64,000 nucleotides of DNA from Clostridium sp. CM027 (GCF_024730565.1 NZ_CP077726.1:1-64000), one strand, 5' to 3'. Counted from the stretch's first letter, positions 24,855-33,631 are shown. The notes: a model not told the origin generated them from the letters alone. A program made the numbers and translations.

Positions 24855-25594
24855 GCTATAACCTCCTTAGCTAATTCTTGATAGGAAACAGATCCTTCAA
24901 ATTTTCGATCATAGGTCATAATGGGTTGTCCTGCGAGCACCGCATCTGGAAATTTTATTGATTTTTTTATCATGGAATGAAAAACAGGATAGCTTTTTCG
25001 CAGTTCTTCAACTACATCTTTGTGGTGTGTTGTTCTGCTATCATATAAAGTTATTAATATTGCCATTAAGGCAAGTTTTTTGTTTAGTTTTTTAACCTTA
25101 GCCATTGTTTTTTCAAGCAAATTAAATCCACGTAATGCAAGATACTCAGGTGCCATAGGTACAATTACAACATCACAGGCAACTAATGCATTAATAGTTA
25201 GTAATCCAAGTGAAGGGGGGCAATCGATTAATACATAGTCGAAATCTTCTCTTACTGGGTCAAGTGCCTCGCGAAGTTTAAATTCGCGCCCTACTTCAGA
25301 TACAAGCTCCATTTCTGCTGCAGAAAGATCTATAGTGGATGGTACGAAGTAGAGAAGTTCATTAAATAAAATTAGTTTTTTTATATCCATATCATCAATC
25401 AATGCATTGTAAATTGTTTTTTCTAAATTCTCCGGCTCAAGACCTATTGAAATTGTTAAACTAGCTTGTGGATCTAGGTCAATCATTAATACTTTCTTGC
25501 CAAGCTGAGTAAGTGCTACTCCTAAATTTAATGTGGACGTAGTCTTACCAACTCCACCTTTTTGATTACTCACTGCGATAATTTGTGCCATCAT
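24836..25594 (-). CDS. parA: ParA-type partition ATPase
   Basis: A 252-residue deviant-Walker ATPase that binds the nucleoid and moves plasmid copies apart. The Walker A box is KGGVGKTTS (about 12-20), A' is LMIDLDPQASL and Walker B VLIDCPPS. It lacks the N-terminal helix-turn-helix of the longer ParA type, so it is type Ib/Soj-like, and needs small DNA-binding partners, which flank it here. AGGAGG precedes the ATG pair at 25594/25591. It overlaps the small gene upstream and the ParB-like gene downstream. Confidence 0.93.
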   Translation of the reverse strand: MMAQIIAVSNQKGGVGKTTSTLNLGVALTQLGKKVLMIDLDPQASLTISIGLEPENLEKTIYNALIDDMDIKKLILFNELLYFVPSTIDLSAAEMELVSEVGREFKLREALDPVREDFDYVLIDCPPSLGLLTINALVACDVVIVPMAPEYLALRGFNLLEKTMAKVKKLNKKLALMAILITLYDSRTTHHKDVVEELRKSYPVFHSMIKKSIKFPDAVLAGQPIMTYDRKFEGSVSYQELAKEVIAWEVEK

Positions 25595-25758
25595 ATATTA
25601 CCTCCTTCTACTTCCTTTTTTATACCTTCTTTAATATATGTAACCACTTGTGCTGACCTGCTCCGTTCACTCTTTTTTGCCAATTCTTTCAGTTGTTTTT
25701 CCAGTTCTATACTTAAAACGACAGGTACAATAACATGAGTTTCTTTATTTATTGCCAT
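25591..25758 (-). CDS. Small ribbon-helix-helix DNA-binding protein
   Basis: About 55 residues: VIVPVVLSIELEKQLKELA then SRSAQVVTYIKEGIKK, the strand-helix-helix pattern of CopG/MetJ-like repressors. The start at 25758 (ATGGCAATAAATAAAG) has GGAGGTG upstream; the earlier ATG at 25809 does not. It is the first gene of the par operon, with a four-base overlap to parA. It probably represses the operon or acts as a second centromere-binding protein. Confidence 0.8.
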   Translation of the reverse strand: MAINKETHVIVPVVLSIELEKQLKELAKKSERSRSAQVVTYIKEGIKKEVEGGNI

Positions 25759-25834
25759 TGTAGCACCTCCAATTAGCGTTAGTATATCATGGTTATTAAC
25801 TGTTAACAACTATAATTTAAAGAGTAAAATACTA

Positions 25835-25935
25835 TTAAATCATCTCCTGGGTCGCTGCAACAGCTTCGAAGAAGCTAAATAGAAAACTTCAGAAGGAGAT
25901 TTTATACTACTGCTGAAGTTTTCTCTTTGTTAGGG
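25835..25935 (+). mobile_element. Partial TTAAA-type hairpin element, variant end
   Basis: TTAAA TCATCTCCTGGGTCGCTG, with a CTGGGTCGC variant end. The same variant end closes the copy at 28207-28384. It continues with AAAACTTCAGAAGGAGA and CTGAAGTTTTCTCTTTG, then loses similarity near 25935. The rest, up to 26117, is A+T-rich with TTAATTAAG-type runs and no gene. Confidence 0.65.
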
Positions 25936-26117
25936 TATGACCACTTTATAGTTTTCTAGATATATATTAACAACTTCATAGCATAAAAATAAGTTCTGGG
26001 ATACACCTAAGCTGAGGTTAGTTAAGGCTAGTTAAGAATTTAATTAAGATTTAACTAAATTTAATTAAGCAGTTAATTATGTAGTAAAAGAACCATAAAG
26101 CAATCACAGGCATTTAA

Positions 26118-26384
26118 ATTGGGTATAAAAAAAACATCATAAGTCTTAATGATATAAATGTTTCAAATACTGTAAATGAAAATAAAAGTGTAAACATTAA
26201 GAATCAAGGTGTTATAACCATTGCAAAGAAAAAAAATGAAGAAGATAAACTAACTTATTATGTGCGAGAAAGTCAGAATAAAAATCTTAATAAATTAGCT
26301 GAAATGACTGGTAAAGGGAAAAATGAAATTTTAAGAGAATTGCTTGATTCTGCTTTAAGTATGATTAAAGTGGTTGAAGAATAA
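26118..26384 (+). pseudogene. 5'-truncated ribbon-helix-helix-like gene
   Basis: An open frame of 88 codons without a start codon. It encodes NDINVSNTVNENKSVNI, then DKLTYYVRESQNKNLNKLAE and GKNEILRELLDSALSMI, a C-terminal domain like those at 33360-33480 and 24417. It joins at its 5' end the sequence AATTGGGTATAAAAAAA, which is also found at 13024, suggesting a recombination point. Two hairpins follow. Confidence 0.5.
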
Positions 26385-26396
26385 AAAGGATCTATA

Positions 26397-26435
26397 GGGG
26401 TAGCGCCATCATTTCCGAAATGTTGGCGCTACCCC
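26397..26435 (+). terminator. Stem-loop GGGGTAGCGCCA
   Basis: Perfect 12-base arms GGGGTAGCGCCA/TGGCGCTACCCC. A second, T-run hairpin (CCAAAAAAGCCACAGTA and its complement) follows at 26464-26501. Together they end transcription after the truncated gene. Confidence 0.7.
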
Positions 26436-26657
26436 AGTATAATAATACATTCATTGTAGATTACCAAAAAAGCCACAGTAAAAATACTGTGGCTTTTTTG
26501 GCTCCATATAACATCTTATTATATTGTATGGGGGTTATTAAACGCCGTGAAATTTTGGTTCCACGGCATTGTATCTTTGAAATATATTTTTAAAGGATTG
26601 CAGATCTATAATATAGAATAAGATAATTAAGCAAGTAACGAATAAAGGGGATAAAAT

Positions 26658-26831
26658 ATGAAAAAGAATAAATTATTTGCATTAATAAATTTTTTGAGTA
26701 TTGTCTTAACATTTTTTATAGGATTTGAGGTTATCAAACTAAAAAATAATTTAATTAATTATATTATACTTGCAATAATAAATGGATGTTTAATGTACTT
26801 ATGCCAGAAACTATTGGATAATAAAAATTAA
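26658..26831 (+). CDS. Small membrane protein
   Basis: 57 residues with two hydrophobic helices (about 6-25 and 32-49) and a basic N-terminus. AAAGGGG lies eight bases before the ATG. It is followed by a GTAAACCC/GGTTTAC hairpin (26859-26890). No family is recognised. Confidence 0.45.
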   Translation: MKKNKLFALINFLSIVLTFFIGFEVIKLKNNLINYIILAIINGCLMYLCQKLLDNKN

Positions 26832-27094
26832 TTCATAACCTTCTAATATGTCGACACAAGTAAACCCATATCATTAGATATAGGTTTACTCTATTAAGCT
26901 AGTATTGATATTCTGAAAGTAACACAATACCAATTGAGTTACTTTCACATTGAGGCTACTACTGATTTTTTAAATTGTAAATATACTTAATTTATGGTAA
27001 TTATGTTATAGTTAAACATATATTTTATGACGAACTTGTAGATTATTGCGTCTTAGATAATAAAATAATAATTAATCATATTGGAGGAGGTACA

Positions 27095-27373
27095 ATGGGA
27101 AAAGTGAGAGGTAGTTGGAGTAAAACACAAACAGATGAAAAAGTGCTGTCTGTACTTAGCAATATTTGTTCTATAAGCATAATAATATTTGTATGTACGC
27201 ATATTTTAGGTGTTTGGAAAATTGAAACAGATGTATTTGTGCCATTGTTGGGTGTGTCAATGTTAATTCAAGCCATTCAGTATTGGAAGAAAAATAAAGA
27301 GGTTGCTAAAGGTCATTTATTGGCTGCGATACTTGCTTTGGTGTTTTCAATTTTTGAATTTGTAATAAAATAA
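27095..27373 (+). CDS. Two-helix membrane protein, duplicated (copy 1)
   Basis: 92 residues with hydrophobic helices at about 20-38, 49-61 and 72-90 and the start MGKVRGSWSKTQTDEK. GGAGGAGG precedes the ATG. The protein at 30691 is a near copy with a short extra repeat at the N-terminus. The general layout resembles small DUF3953-like proteins, but I am not sure. Function unknown. Confidence 0.6.
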   Translation: MGKVRGSWSKTQTDEKVLSVLSNICSISIIIFVCTHILGVWKIETDVFVPLLGVSMLIQAIQYWKKNKEVAKGHLLAAILALVFSIFEFVIK

Positions 27374-27544
27374 ACTCAAATTTGTAAAATGGATTGGATT
27401 AGCGAAAGTAACACAAATGTAATTGAGTTGCTTTCACATTGAGGATATTGCCTATTCCTTAAAAATTTCATTTTGAATGTAACATAACGTATTGACTCTT
27501 TACTTTGAATGTATTACAAATCAGTCTTAATATAATAATAAGAC

Positions 27545-27775
27545 TTCGCAGTCAAAGGCTGGTCCACATCCGATTTTCTCCTTCATTCTTCATACGAAAA
27601 CCTGATGTGACACAAGCTCTTTCACTGCTCTAGGTCCCAAATGAAGCTTTGTACAATCTTACTCACTGCCTAAAAGTAACCTAATCTACTAAAGTCCTAA
27701 GCATTCATATTTCTATGTAGTCTTAGTTGCAGTCAGTAAACTAGCCCAAAGCAAATAAAATACTCCACCTTCCCC
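27545..27775 (-). ncRNA. Third, partial copy of the candidate large RNA (3' part)
   Basis: Matches 31155-31385, i.e. the 3' portion of the candidate RNA: the CCACATC/GATGTGG stem, AAAGAGCTTGTG and TAGACTAGGTTACTT on the complement. The 5' portion is missing, cut at the junction with an element fragment near 27776. Confidence 0.55.
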
Positions 27776-27904
27776 CGAGATGATTTACCGAAAAGGCGAT
27801 ATTATTCATAGAAGGTTCCAAAAAGCATTCCATTTCTTCACTTGCAAAGCGCTCGTAAGTGGAATCTTTATCGACCCATTAAAATCTTGAAAGTATCTGT
27901 ACTG

Positions 27905-28020
27905 TTAACAATAATATACACGTGACCGTTAACGTGAACGTAACCGTGAACGTACACGTGTCCTCGTATGTATCTATATCTGTAGAATCATCAGTGTTTT
28001 CAATGATATGGCCATGATTG
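27905..28020. pseudogene. Minisatellite remnant of the partition accessory gene
   Basis: GTGACCGTTAACGTGAACG and more of the same, then ATGTATCTATATCTGTAGAA and CAGTGTTTTCAATGATATGG, nearly the same as 17860-17945. Confidence 0.6.
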
Positions 28021-28024
28021 AAGA

Positions 28025-28195
28025 AATTTAGTTCCTTACGAGTGACCTTAATAAGGCGTTAGAGGGCACTTTAGAATTTAGCAAGGATTTATATGCATCT
28101 TACCCGAAAGTGAAATTAGAAGTCAAACTAGACAAGCAGAAAAGGCATGGGGCAAAGAAATTAAAACAAAAGGATGTTTTCACTATCAAAAGGTT
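28025..28195 (+). pseudogene. Fragment of a primase-type replication gene
   Basis: The DNA GCACTTTAGAATTTAGCAAGG and AGAAGTCAAACTAGACAAGC matches 34800-34905 of the replication gene at 33860-35299 (codons for LEDTLEFNKGF and SQTRQAEKA). Frames are broken and both ends are missing. Confidence 0.7.
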
Positions 28196-28206
28196 ATATT
28201 TAAAAA

Positions 28207-28384
28207 TTCAACGACATTTCAGAAGGAAAGTCTTTCATTTCTGTAAGTAGGTAACTCGCACTAACAAATAAAAAACTTCAGTGGGGGATAACAATTGAGA
28301 ATTGTTATCTATTCCAGATATTCACAAAGGGGTAAATATCCTTCTGAAGTCATTGATATTGCAGCGACCCAGGAGATAATTTAA
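28207..28384 (-). mobile_element. TTAAA-type hairpin element, variant end
   Basis: TTCAA CGACATTTCAGAAGGAAAG at the left; GCAGCGACCCAGGAGATAA TTTAA at the right. It contains an extra hairpin (GATAACAATTGAGAATTGTTATC). The AGCGACCCAGGAG end matches the one at 25840. Confidence 0.75.
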
Positions 28385-28399
28385 CAGAATTTATCTAAG

Positions 28400-28761
28400 T
28401 ATAACCTTTTGATAGTGAGCTTCTTAATTTATTGGAAATAAAGAGAACAAAACCATATTTCATTTTATAAATATGCGTATCAAAATCACTATTAGGTCTG
28501 TTAATTAATTCGATAAATCTATTAAATATATATAAAACAACAACCTCATATCTTGTTGTTGTTTTATATATATTTAATAACAACAGTTTTAAATACTTTT
28601 ACGCATACCTCTAGGCACTGATACAACTGGGGTTGATCACCCCAACTATAACCAAATGATAGTGAAGGGTAACCAAATGATAGTGAAATGGCATTTAAGT
28701 ATAACTAAAAGATAGTGAACTATAACCTTTTGATAGTGAACTATAACCAAAAGATAGTGAA
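28400..28761 (+). repeat. Iterons of the second Rep_3 origin
   Basis: Copies of TATAACCAAAAGATAGTGAA at 28400, 28647, 28668, 28700, 28721 and 28742. Spacing in the main array is 21, 32, 21, 21, the same steps as at the first origin. A very long palindrome (28521-28578) lies inside. Likely oriV for the initiator at 28837. Confidence 0.85.
28521..28578. repeat. Long palindrome in the second origin
   Basis: Arms of over 20 bases (ATTAAATATATATAAAACAA and its complement) with a ten-base loop, built on (AAC)n/(GTT)n. Equivalent shorter hairpins exist at the other two Rep_3 loci (9450 and 17310). Confidence 0.75.
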
Positions 28762-28836
28762 GTATAACTTGTTTTTTTTTGGTTATTGATAATTTTTTAA
28801 AAAAGGATTATTATTCTTAGGGGGCGGTGTTCTAAG

Positions 28837-29853
28837 ATGGCAAATGAACTAAAAAATGTAAACAATAATTGGGTATATCAAAGTAACAGACTTGTTGAAT
28901 CCTCCTACACTTTAACGGTGGTAGAACAAAAATTAATAAGACTACTTGCAAGTATGATAAATAAAGATGACGATGATATTAAAGAATATGAGTTTAAGAC
29001 TAAGGATTTAATTAAGGTATTAAATACTAGTGATAGTAGATTCTATAGGGATATTGATAGTATTACAGATTTACTTATGCAAAGAATTATTAAAATAAAA
29101 AATGTAGATACTTCTGAATTTATAAAATATCATTGGGTAGACACTGCTAAATATGTAAACGGCATATTAAAACTTAAAATAAATAAAGACTTAAAACCAT
29201 TTTATCTAGGACTCGATTGCTATACAAAATATCAGTTGAGAAATATAATGCAATTTAAAAGTACTTATTCTTTTAGATTATATGAACTTTTTAAACAATA
29301 TGAGGGTATAGGTCATAGAATAATAACTATAGAGGGTTTAAGAGATTCATTAAATATTAACAAGAATCAGTACCCCAAATATGCTAATTTAAAACAAAAA
29401 GTAATCAATGTGGCAGTAAAAGAAATTAATGCAAATACTGATTTGCTTGTTGATTATACTGAGATAAAACAAGTTAGAAAAATTGTAAGCATTCAATTTT
29501 CAATCATAAAAAAAGATAAGGCTCGAAGTGAAATTGCTGCAACCTGCGTTGTTCCCATTTTTTTTAATGATAATAACATAAAGTTAGTAAGGCAAGTTAT
29601 AAGTCAGGAAATTACAGAGTTAGAAGCCGAGAGAATACTTGATGCTGCCAATTTGGATATTGAGAAAATAAAAGAGAAGTATAATATTATAAGTCAATTA
29701 AGCACAGTAAATAACGTAGTTGGGGCTATGATAACAGCATTAAAAGAGAATTGGACAGCTACAAGCAAATCAAAAGTAAGTATCTTTAATGACTATGAGC
29801 AAAGAGATTACAACTTTGATGAATTGGAGAAGAAATTATTAGGTTGGGGATAA
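28837..29853 (+). CDS. RepB-like replication initiator, Rep_3 family
   Basis: A 338-residue initiator, clearly related to the one at 15874-17049. It shares NNNWVYQSNRLVESSYTLT, EQKLIRLLASM, FKSTYSFRLYELFKQYEGIG and FNDYEQRDYNFDELEKK. Two winged-helix domains (about 1-125 and 125-230) bind iterons; the C-terminal region may contact the host replication machinery. Its iterons (28400-28761) differ in sequence from the other set, so the two replicons should not cross-react directly (inference). GGGGGCGG lies upstream of the ATG. Confidence 0.92.
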   Translation: MANELKNVNNNWVYQSNRLVESSYTLTVVEQKLIRLLASMINKDDDDIKEYEFKTKDLIKVLNTSDSRFYRDIDSITDLLMQRIIKIKNVDTSEFIKYHWVDTAKYVNGILKLKINKDLKPFYLGLDCYTKYQLRNIMQFKSTYSFRLYELFKQYEGIGHRIITIEGLRDSLNINKNQYPKYANLKQKVINVAVKEINANTDLLVDYTEIKQVRKIVSIQFSIIKKDKARSEIAATCVVPIFFNDNNIKLVRQVISQEITELEAERILDAANLDIEKIKEKYNIISQLSTVNNVVGAMITALKENWTATSKSKVSIFNDYEQRDYNFDELEKKLLGWG

Positions 29854-29883
29854 GGCTAATATGTAGATAATATTTTAAAGCAC

Positions 29884-30058
29884 ATACAAGCCGATTTAAA
29901 CTCGATTGGCATGAGATACATAGAAAAGCACATATTAGTTTTAAAGTTGGAAACAGTGCATTTAAGAGTGTTTTAAGGGCGTATATCAATTGTGGGATCT
30001 ATAGGGATAGTATACGCAAAAATGAGATTTCGCACGTTAAGGAAATTACAACCACATA
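29884..30058 (+). pseudogene. Open fragment without start
   Basis: An open frame of about 58 codons reads KAHTSRFKLDWHEIHRKAH, then ISFKVGNSAFKSVLRAYINC and on to a stop at about 30058. It has no ATG and follows a TAA, so it looks like a gene fragment. I do not recognise it. Confidence 0.3.
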
Positions 30059-30135
30059 AATGTAAATATGTTACTCGTTAAGTAACGGCAATAATAGTAT
30101 TTTTTAATAAATGTTTTGTGACGCAGCGGTATAAT
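30055..30135 (+). promoter_or_regulatory. Shared promoter block with inverted repeat
   Basis: TTACTCGTTAAGTAACGG, AATAATAGTAT and TTTTGTGACGCAGCGGTATAAT, closely related to 13800-13880 and 52118-52185. It lies about 45 bases before the gene at 30180. Confidence 0.55.
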
Positions 30136-30179
30136 AAAGTGTAGCAACAGTGATATAAAATAAAGATAATTAATAGAGG

Positions 30180-30389
30180 ATGGTGGATTCGAAAACGAAA
30201 AAAATATGTAATCAATGCCAGACTGAAATGATAGAGAATTGCAAAGTTGAATCTTTTGGTGGAATTACAATTTCAAAAAAAGGCAAATTTTTTTTGAATA
30301 CTACGTATGGTACACCCAAAGCAGCGGTTTGTCCTAATTGTGGCTGTGTAATTTTTTATATTGATAACTATAAAGACGTTGTTAAGTAA
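30180..30389 (+). CDS. Small zinc-ribbon protein
   Basis: 69 residues with two Cys pairs, CNQC (about 10-13) and CPNCGC (about 54-59), and no membrane helix. A weak AGAGG precedes the ATG. It shares its promoter-type upstream DNA with the zinc-ribbon membrane protein gene at 13463-13771. A hairpin AACCCCATATC/GATATGGGGTT (30455-30482) followed by a T-rich stretch ends the transcript. Confidence 0.6.
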   Translation: MVDSKTKKICNQCQTEMIENCKVESFGGITISKKGKFFLNTTYGTPKAAVCPNCGCVIFYIDNYKDVVK

Positions 30390-30439
30390 CCACATATAAT
30401 GGTGGAAATTTTGGAGTGATGTTAATTCGCATCTTTTTA

Positions 30440-31385
30440 ATATTTCGTCTCAACTAACCCCATATCTAATGATATGGGGTTACTTTATTAAGCTCGTATT
30501 GATATTCTGAATGTAACACAATACCAATTGAGTTGCTTTCAACTTGAGGCTATTGACCATTTTAAAAGAATTGTAAATATACTTAATTTATGGTGATTAT
30601 GTTATAGTTAAATATGTATTTTATGATGAACTTGTAGATTATTGCGTTTTAGATAATAAAATAATAATTAATCGTATTGGAGGAGGTACAATGGGAAAAG
30701 TGAGAGGTAGCTGGAGTAAAAAACAATGGAGTAAAAAACAAACAGATCAAAAAGTGCTGTCTGTACTTAGCAATATTTGTTCTATAAGCATAATAATATT
30801 TGCATGTACGCAGATTTTAGGTATTTGGAAAATTGAAACAAATGTATTTGAGCCATTGGTGGGTGTGTCAATGTTAATTCAAGCCATTCAGAATTGGAAG
30901 AAAAATAAAGAGGTTGCTAAAGTTAGTTTATTTGCTGCGATACTTGCTTTGGGGGTTTCAATTTTTAAATTTGTAATAAAATAAACTCAAATTTGTAAAA
31001 TGGATTGGATTAGCGAAAGTAACGCAATAGTAATTGAGTTACTTTCACATTGAGGCTATTGCCTATTTCTTTAAAATTTCAATTTGAATGTAACATAACG
31101 TGTTGACTCTTTACTTTGAATGTATTACAAATCAGTCTTAATATAATAATAAGACTTCGCAGTCAAAGGCTGGCCCACATCAAATTCTCTCCTTCATACT
31201 TCATACGAAAACCTGATGTGGCACAAGCTCTTTCACTGCTCTAGGTCCATAAGGAGGCTTTGGACGATCTTACTCACTGTCTAGAAGTAACCTAGTCTAT
31301 TAAAGTAACTAAGCATTAATCTTTCTATTTAATCTTAGCTGCAGTCAGTAAACTAGCCCAAAGCAAATAAAATAATCCCCCTTCC
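30440..31385 (+). repeat. Direct duplication, second copy
   Basis: Matches 26850-27775 in order and orientation. The two copies bracket the second Rep_3 replicon, so recombination between them could excise it. Confidence 0.8.
30691..30984 (+). CDS. Two-helix membrane protein, duplicated (copy 2)
   Basis: 97 residues, about 85% the same as the protein at 27095 by eye. The N-terminus carries an internal repeat (SWSKKQWSKKQ) absent from the other copy. GGAGGAGG precedes the ATG and the promoter region is shared with copy 1. Divergence at many codons shows the duplication is not recent. Confidence 0.6.
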   Translation: MGKVRGSWSKKQWSKKQTDQKVLSVLSNICSISIIIFACTQILGIWKIETNVFEPLVGVSMLIQAIQNWKKNKEVAKVSLFAAILALGVSIFKFVIK

Positions 31386-32050
31386 CCCAGGGGTAACAAA
31401 TCCTGCTGCAGTGCATCAGGATTTGTTTTTATTAACCATACTAATGTTAAAAAATTTCTACATAACCTAGAGATAAAACCTCGCTTTGCTCGGGTGGAAA
31501 ATGGACAGGTTTTTCACCTCAGCCTGTCAGAGCAGTGACTATATCCCGAGAATTTAGAGTTTCAAAAAAATAAGTTTATAGTAGAGGTCAGAAACTCGTC
31601 CATTTTTCACATCAAATAGACAGGCTTACCCGCCACTTCGTCCTTCAGTAGCTGGGCTAGTCCATTTGCCAGCATCCTACAGGTTTTAAAAAAGTAGTTA
31701 GTTTTTATAGTTACTTTTTGGAGACTAATATTGATGATATTATATGTATTTTATGAAACCTTATTATAATAATGGATTACTATTAGTATTGATACTTCTA
31801 GTATAGGAAGTTTGGAAGGACAAGTTTTCGGCACGTATACCGTCACCCCAAAAAGAACAAGCTTCAACATAAGAATCTCTAAGCTTCTCATTGTTTTCGT
31901 CCCTCAACCACTTGGAAACTAAGAGCTTCTAATGATAAAGCTGGTCCTTTTTTTGGTACCCGACGGCGTGCATTGATTCTAATTAAAGCATCTTCTATGA
32001 AGCTGATTAAATTATCCTTAATTTAATCATTCTATATAAACAACCAAAAA
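31150..32050 (-). ncRNA. Candidate large structured RNA, copy A
   Basis: About 900 bases without a coding frame but strongly conserved with 54285-55205 (inverted). The most conserved parts are GC-rich blocks such as ATGCTGGCAAATGGACTAGC, GGTGACGGTATACGTGCC and TGCACGCCGTCGGGTACC, alternating with variable A+T-rich stretches. On the minus strand GCACG.CCGT pairs with ACGG(TATA)CGTGC and AAAAAAAGGACCAGCTT with AAGCTTGTTCTTTTT, a long-range stem. The hairpin ACAAATCCTG/CAGGATTTGT is kept in the other copy through a paired A-T to G-C change. Family not identified; ROOL, GOLLD and OLE are known RNAs of similar size. Confidence 0.55.
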
Positions 32051-32110
32051 AACCTTAGATCTACGCAGCCCTGTAGGTAATGCTCGCTCCAGCCACCACC
32101 ACCGCGACTT

Positions 32111-32242
32111 TTAGGACATTTCAGAAGGAAAGTCTCCCATTTCTACAAGTGGAGGTTAACTACCCTAACAAAAATAAAACTTCGGTGGAAGTATATGTTT
32201 TCTTCTGAAGTCGTCAATGTAGCTCCGCAGGAGATGATTTAC
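32111..32242 (-). mobile_element. TTAAA-type hairpin element, flanks decayed
   Basis: TTTAG GACATTTCAGAAGGAAAG at the left, CTCCCATTTCTACAAGTGGA hairpin, AAAACTTCGGTGGAAG and AGCTCCGCAGGAGATGA TTTAC at the right. About 170 bases of unrelated DNA (32243-32408) separate it from the next copy. Confidence 0.7.
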
Positions 32243-32408
32243 CGAAAGTGCATTATTATTCACAGAAGGTTCCAAAGAGCATAAACAAGCATTCCAGGCG
32301 ACTTCAATTGATATGAAGACTCGTGGCTCGATAAATTTCTAATACGAAATTTAACGACCCACTAGAATCTAAAATTTTGACAAGTTAGAACCTCCTACGC
32401 ATATATAG

Positions 32409-32581
32409 TTTAACGACATTTCAGGAGGGAAGTCTCCCACTTCTACAAGTGGGAGTACCTACTATAAGTAGGAGTTACTTGCCCTAACAAATAGAAAACT
32501 TCAGTGGGAGTATAAATCTCCTTCTGAAGTCGTTAATTTATCTTCTACGAAGATATTGCAGCTCCGCAGGAGATGATTTAA
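32409..32581 (-). mobile_element. TTAAA-flanked hairpin element with known empty site
   Basis: Body 32414-32576, with TTTAA at 32409-32413 and 32577-32581. The matching inverted-repeat copy near 54227-54275 lacks the element: there TAGTTTAAGCATACC has a single TTTAA. This gives an empty-site comparison. The element includes a duplicated inner hairpin segment (CTACTATAAGTAGGAG). Confidence 0.8.
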
Positions 32582-32607
32582 TCATACCGTTTAATCTAAA
32601 TACGTAC

Positions 32608-32682
32608 ACCGCAGGTGGACAAGCCCAGGGCTTGTCCACCTTGAACAAGTTGTGATGAACCCACAACTAGCACAAGGTGGCT
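32608..32682. repeat. Nested palindrome, left copy
   Basis: GGTGGACAAGCCC-A-GGGCTTGTCCACC is followed by a second hairpin, AAGTTGTG/CACAACT, closed by CCTTG/CAAGG. The same structure in inverted orientation lies at 54165-54222. Such strong double hairpins suggest a single-strand origin, a recombination site or a terminator; it also marks the outer end of the long inverted repeat. Confidence 0.65.
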
Positions 32683-32818
32683 AGGACTACGATTTCTAAG
32701 GGTTAGATACTTATTAAATTTTATTTAATAAACTGATTTTTTAGTAATACATTTATGATAAAATTAAAAGTATACTAGAGTAGTTTAAAAGTAAACCTAG
32801 ATAATGAGGGGTAGGAAG

Positions 32819-33481
32819 ATGAGTAATCCAAAAAAAATAGACTTGCCAATAAAAGAATTAAAAAAAATTACTTTGGCGATAAATGAAAATACAATAGCTA
32901 ATAAAAGTAGAAGTAAAGAAGATAAAATTACAACAGATAAATTTATAAAACAGTTTGGAATAAATAGAAAAAACTTTTCAGAAACAATTAAGGATACAAA
33001 TATAAAATATAATAAATCAACTTTTTTTTACGATATTGGAATTAATGAAAAAGTAAACGTTCTAAATACAAAAGTAAACCTAGAAGAAGTAAACAAAAGT
33101 AGTGAAAAAATAAACTATAGTAAACCATTGAAAAATCAAGAGGTATACCGAGAAACTACTGGAAGTAATCTAAAAGAAACTAAAAGAATACCAATGAACA
33201 CTTTTGGGCTACCATCTGAATTTAAAGAGATTTTATCTTTAACAGGGGATCTGAAAGAGATGTTAGGTTGGTATAGAAAACAAACTAACACAAACATAAT
33301 TGAGCTCCCAGAGCTTAATATAAACAACCCTAAATTAAGTGGAGAAGTAGTTACTAGAAGTTTCAAAATGTATAAAGAAATAGCAGAAGAATTTTCAAAG
33401 TTTGCGGAAAATAAAAAGGAAACACAGAAAGATCTTATTTCACTAGCATTAGTGGAGTTTATAAATAAATATAAACGATAA
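32819..33481 (+). CDS. Plasmid protein with C-terminal ribbon-helix-helix-like domain
   Basis: About 220 residues. The N-terminal two thirds are basic, polar and probably flexible (KKIDLPIKELKKITLAI at the start). The C-terminal 45 residues, VVTRSFKMYKEIAEEFSKFA and then QKDLISLALVEFINKY, fit a strand-helix-helix DNA-binding fold like those in the genes at 24417 and 26118. The ATG at 32819 follows GGGGTAGGAAG; an ATG at 32804 in frame overlaps that site. It is the gene before the primase-type replication protein and could act in copy control or partition (inference). Confidence 0.6.
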   Translation: MSNPKKIDLPIKELKKITLAINENTIANKSRSKEDKITTDKFIKQFGINRKNFSETIKDTNIKYNKSTFFYDIGINEKVNVLNTKVNLEEVNKSSEKINYSKPLKNQEVYRETTGSNLKETKRIPMNTFGLPSEFKEILSLTGDLKEMLGWYRKQTNTNIIELPELNINNPKLSGEVVTRSFKMYKEIAEEFSKFAENKKETQKDLISLALVEFINKYKR

Positions 33482-33631
33482 TTTGATAGGAGATGTTTAC
33501 ATATTATAAAAATTTGAAATTATAGGTAATTCATAGTAGAATTAAAACATATAAAATTACAAAAAACAAAATAATAATACAATTATTTACAGACGAAAAG
33601 TAATCAGGGTTTATATATATGCAAAAAATAA

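Larger units (their letters stand above)
26850..27775 (+). repeat. Direct duplication, first copy
   Basis: This segment matches 30440-31385 in the same orientation: the AACCCATATC hairpin, the AGTAACACAA hairpin, the promoter region, the small membrane protein gene and the 3' part of the candidate RNA (27540-27775). It stops at CCTTCCCCC, where a GAGATGATTTACC element end follows. Confidence 0.8.

Noticed and set aside
31150-32050. Group II intron or transposon as explanation for the conserved non-coding segment
   Set aside because: No domain V-like motif, no reverse transcriptase or transposase, no coding frame on either strand; conservation follows stems rather than codons.
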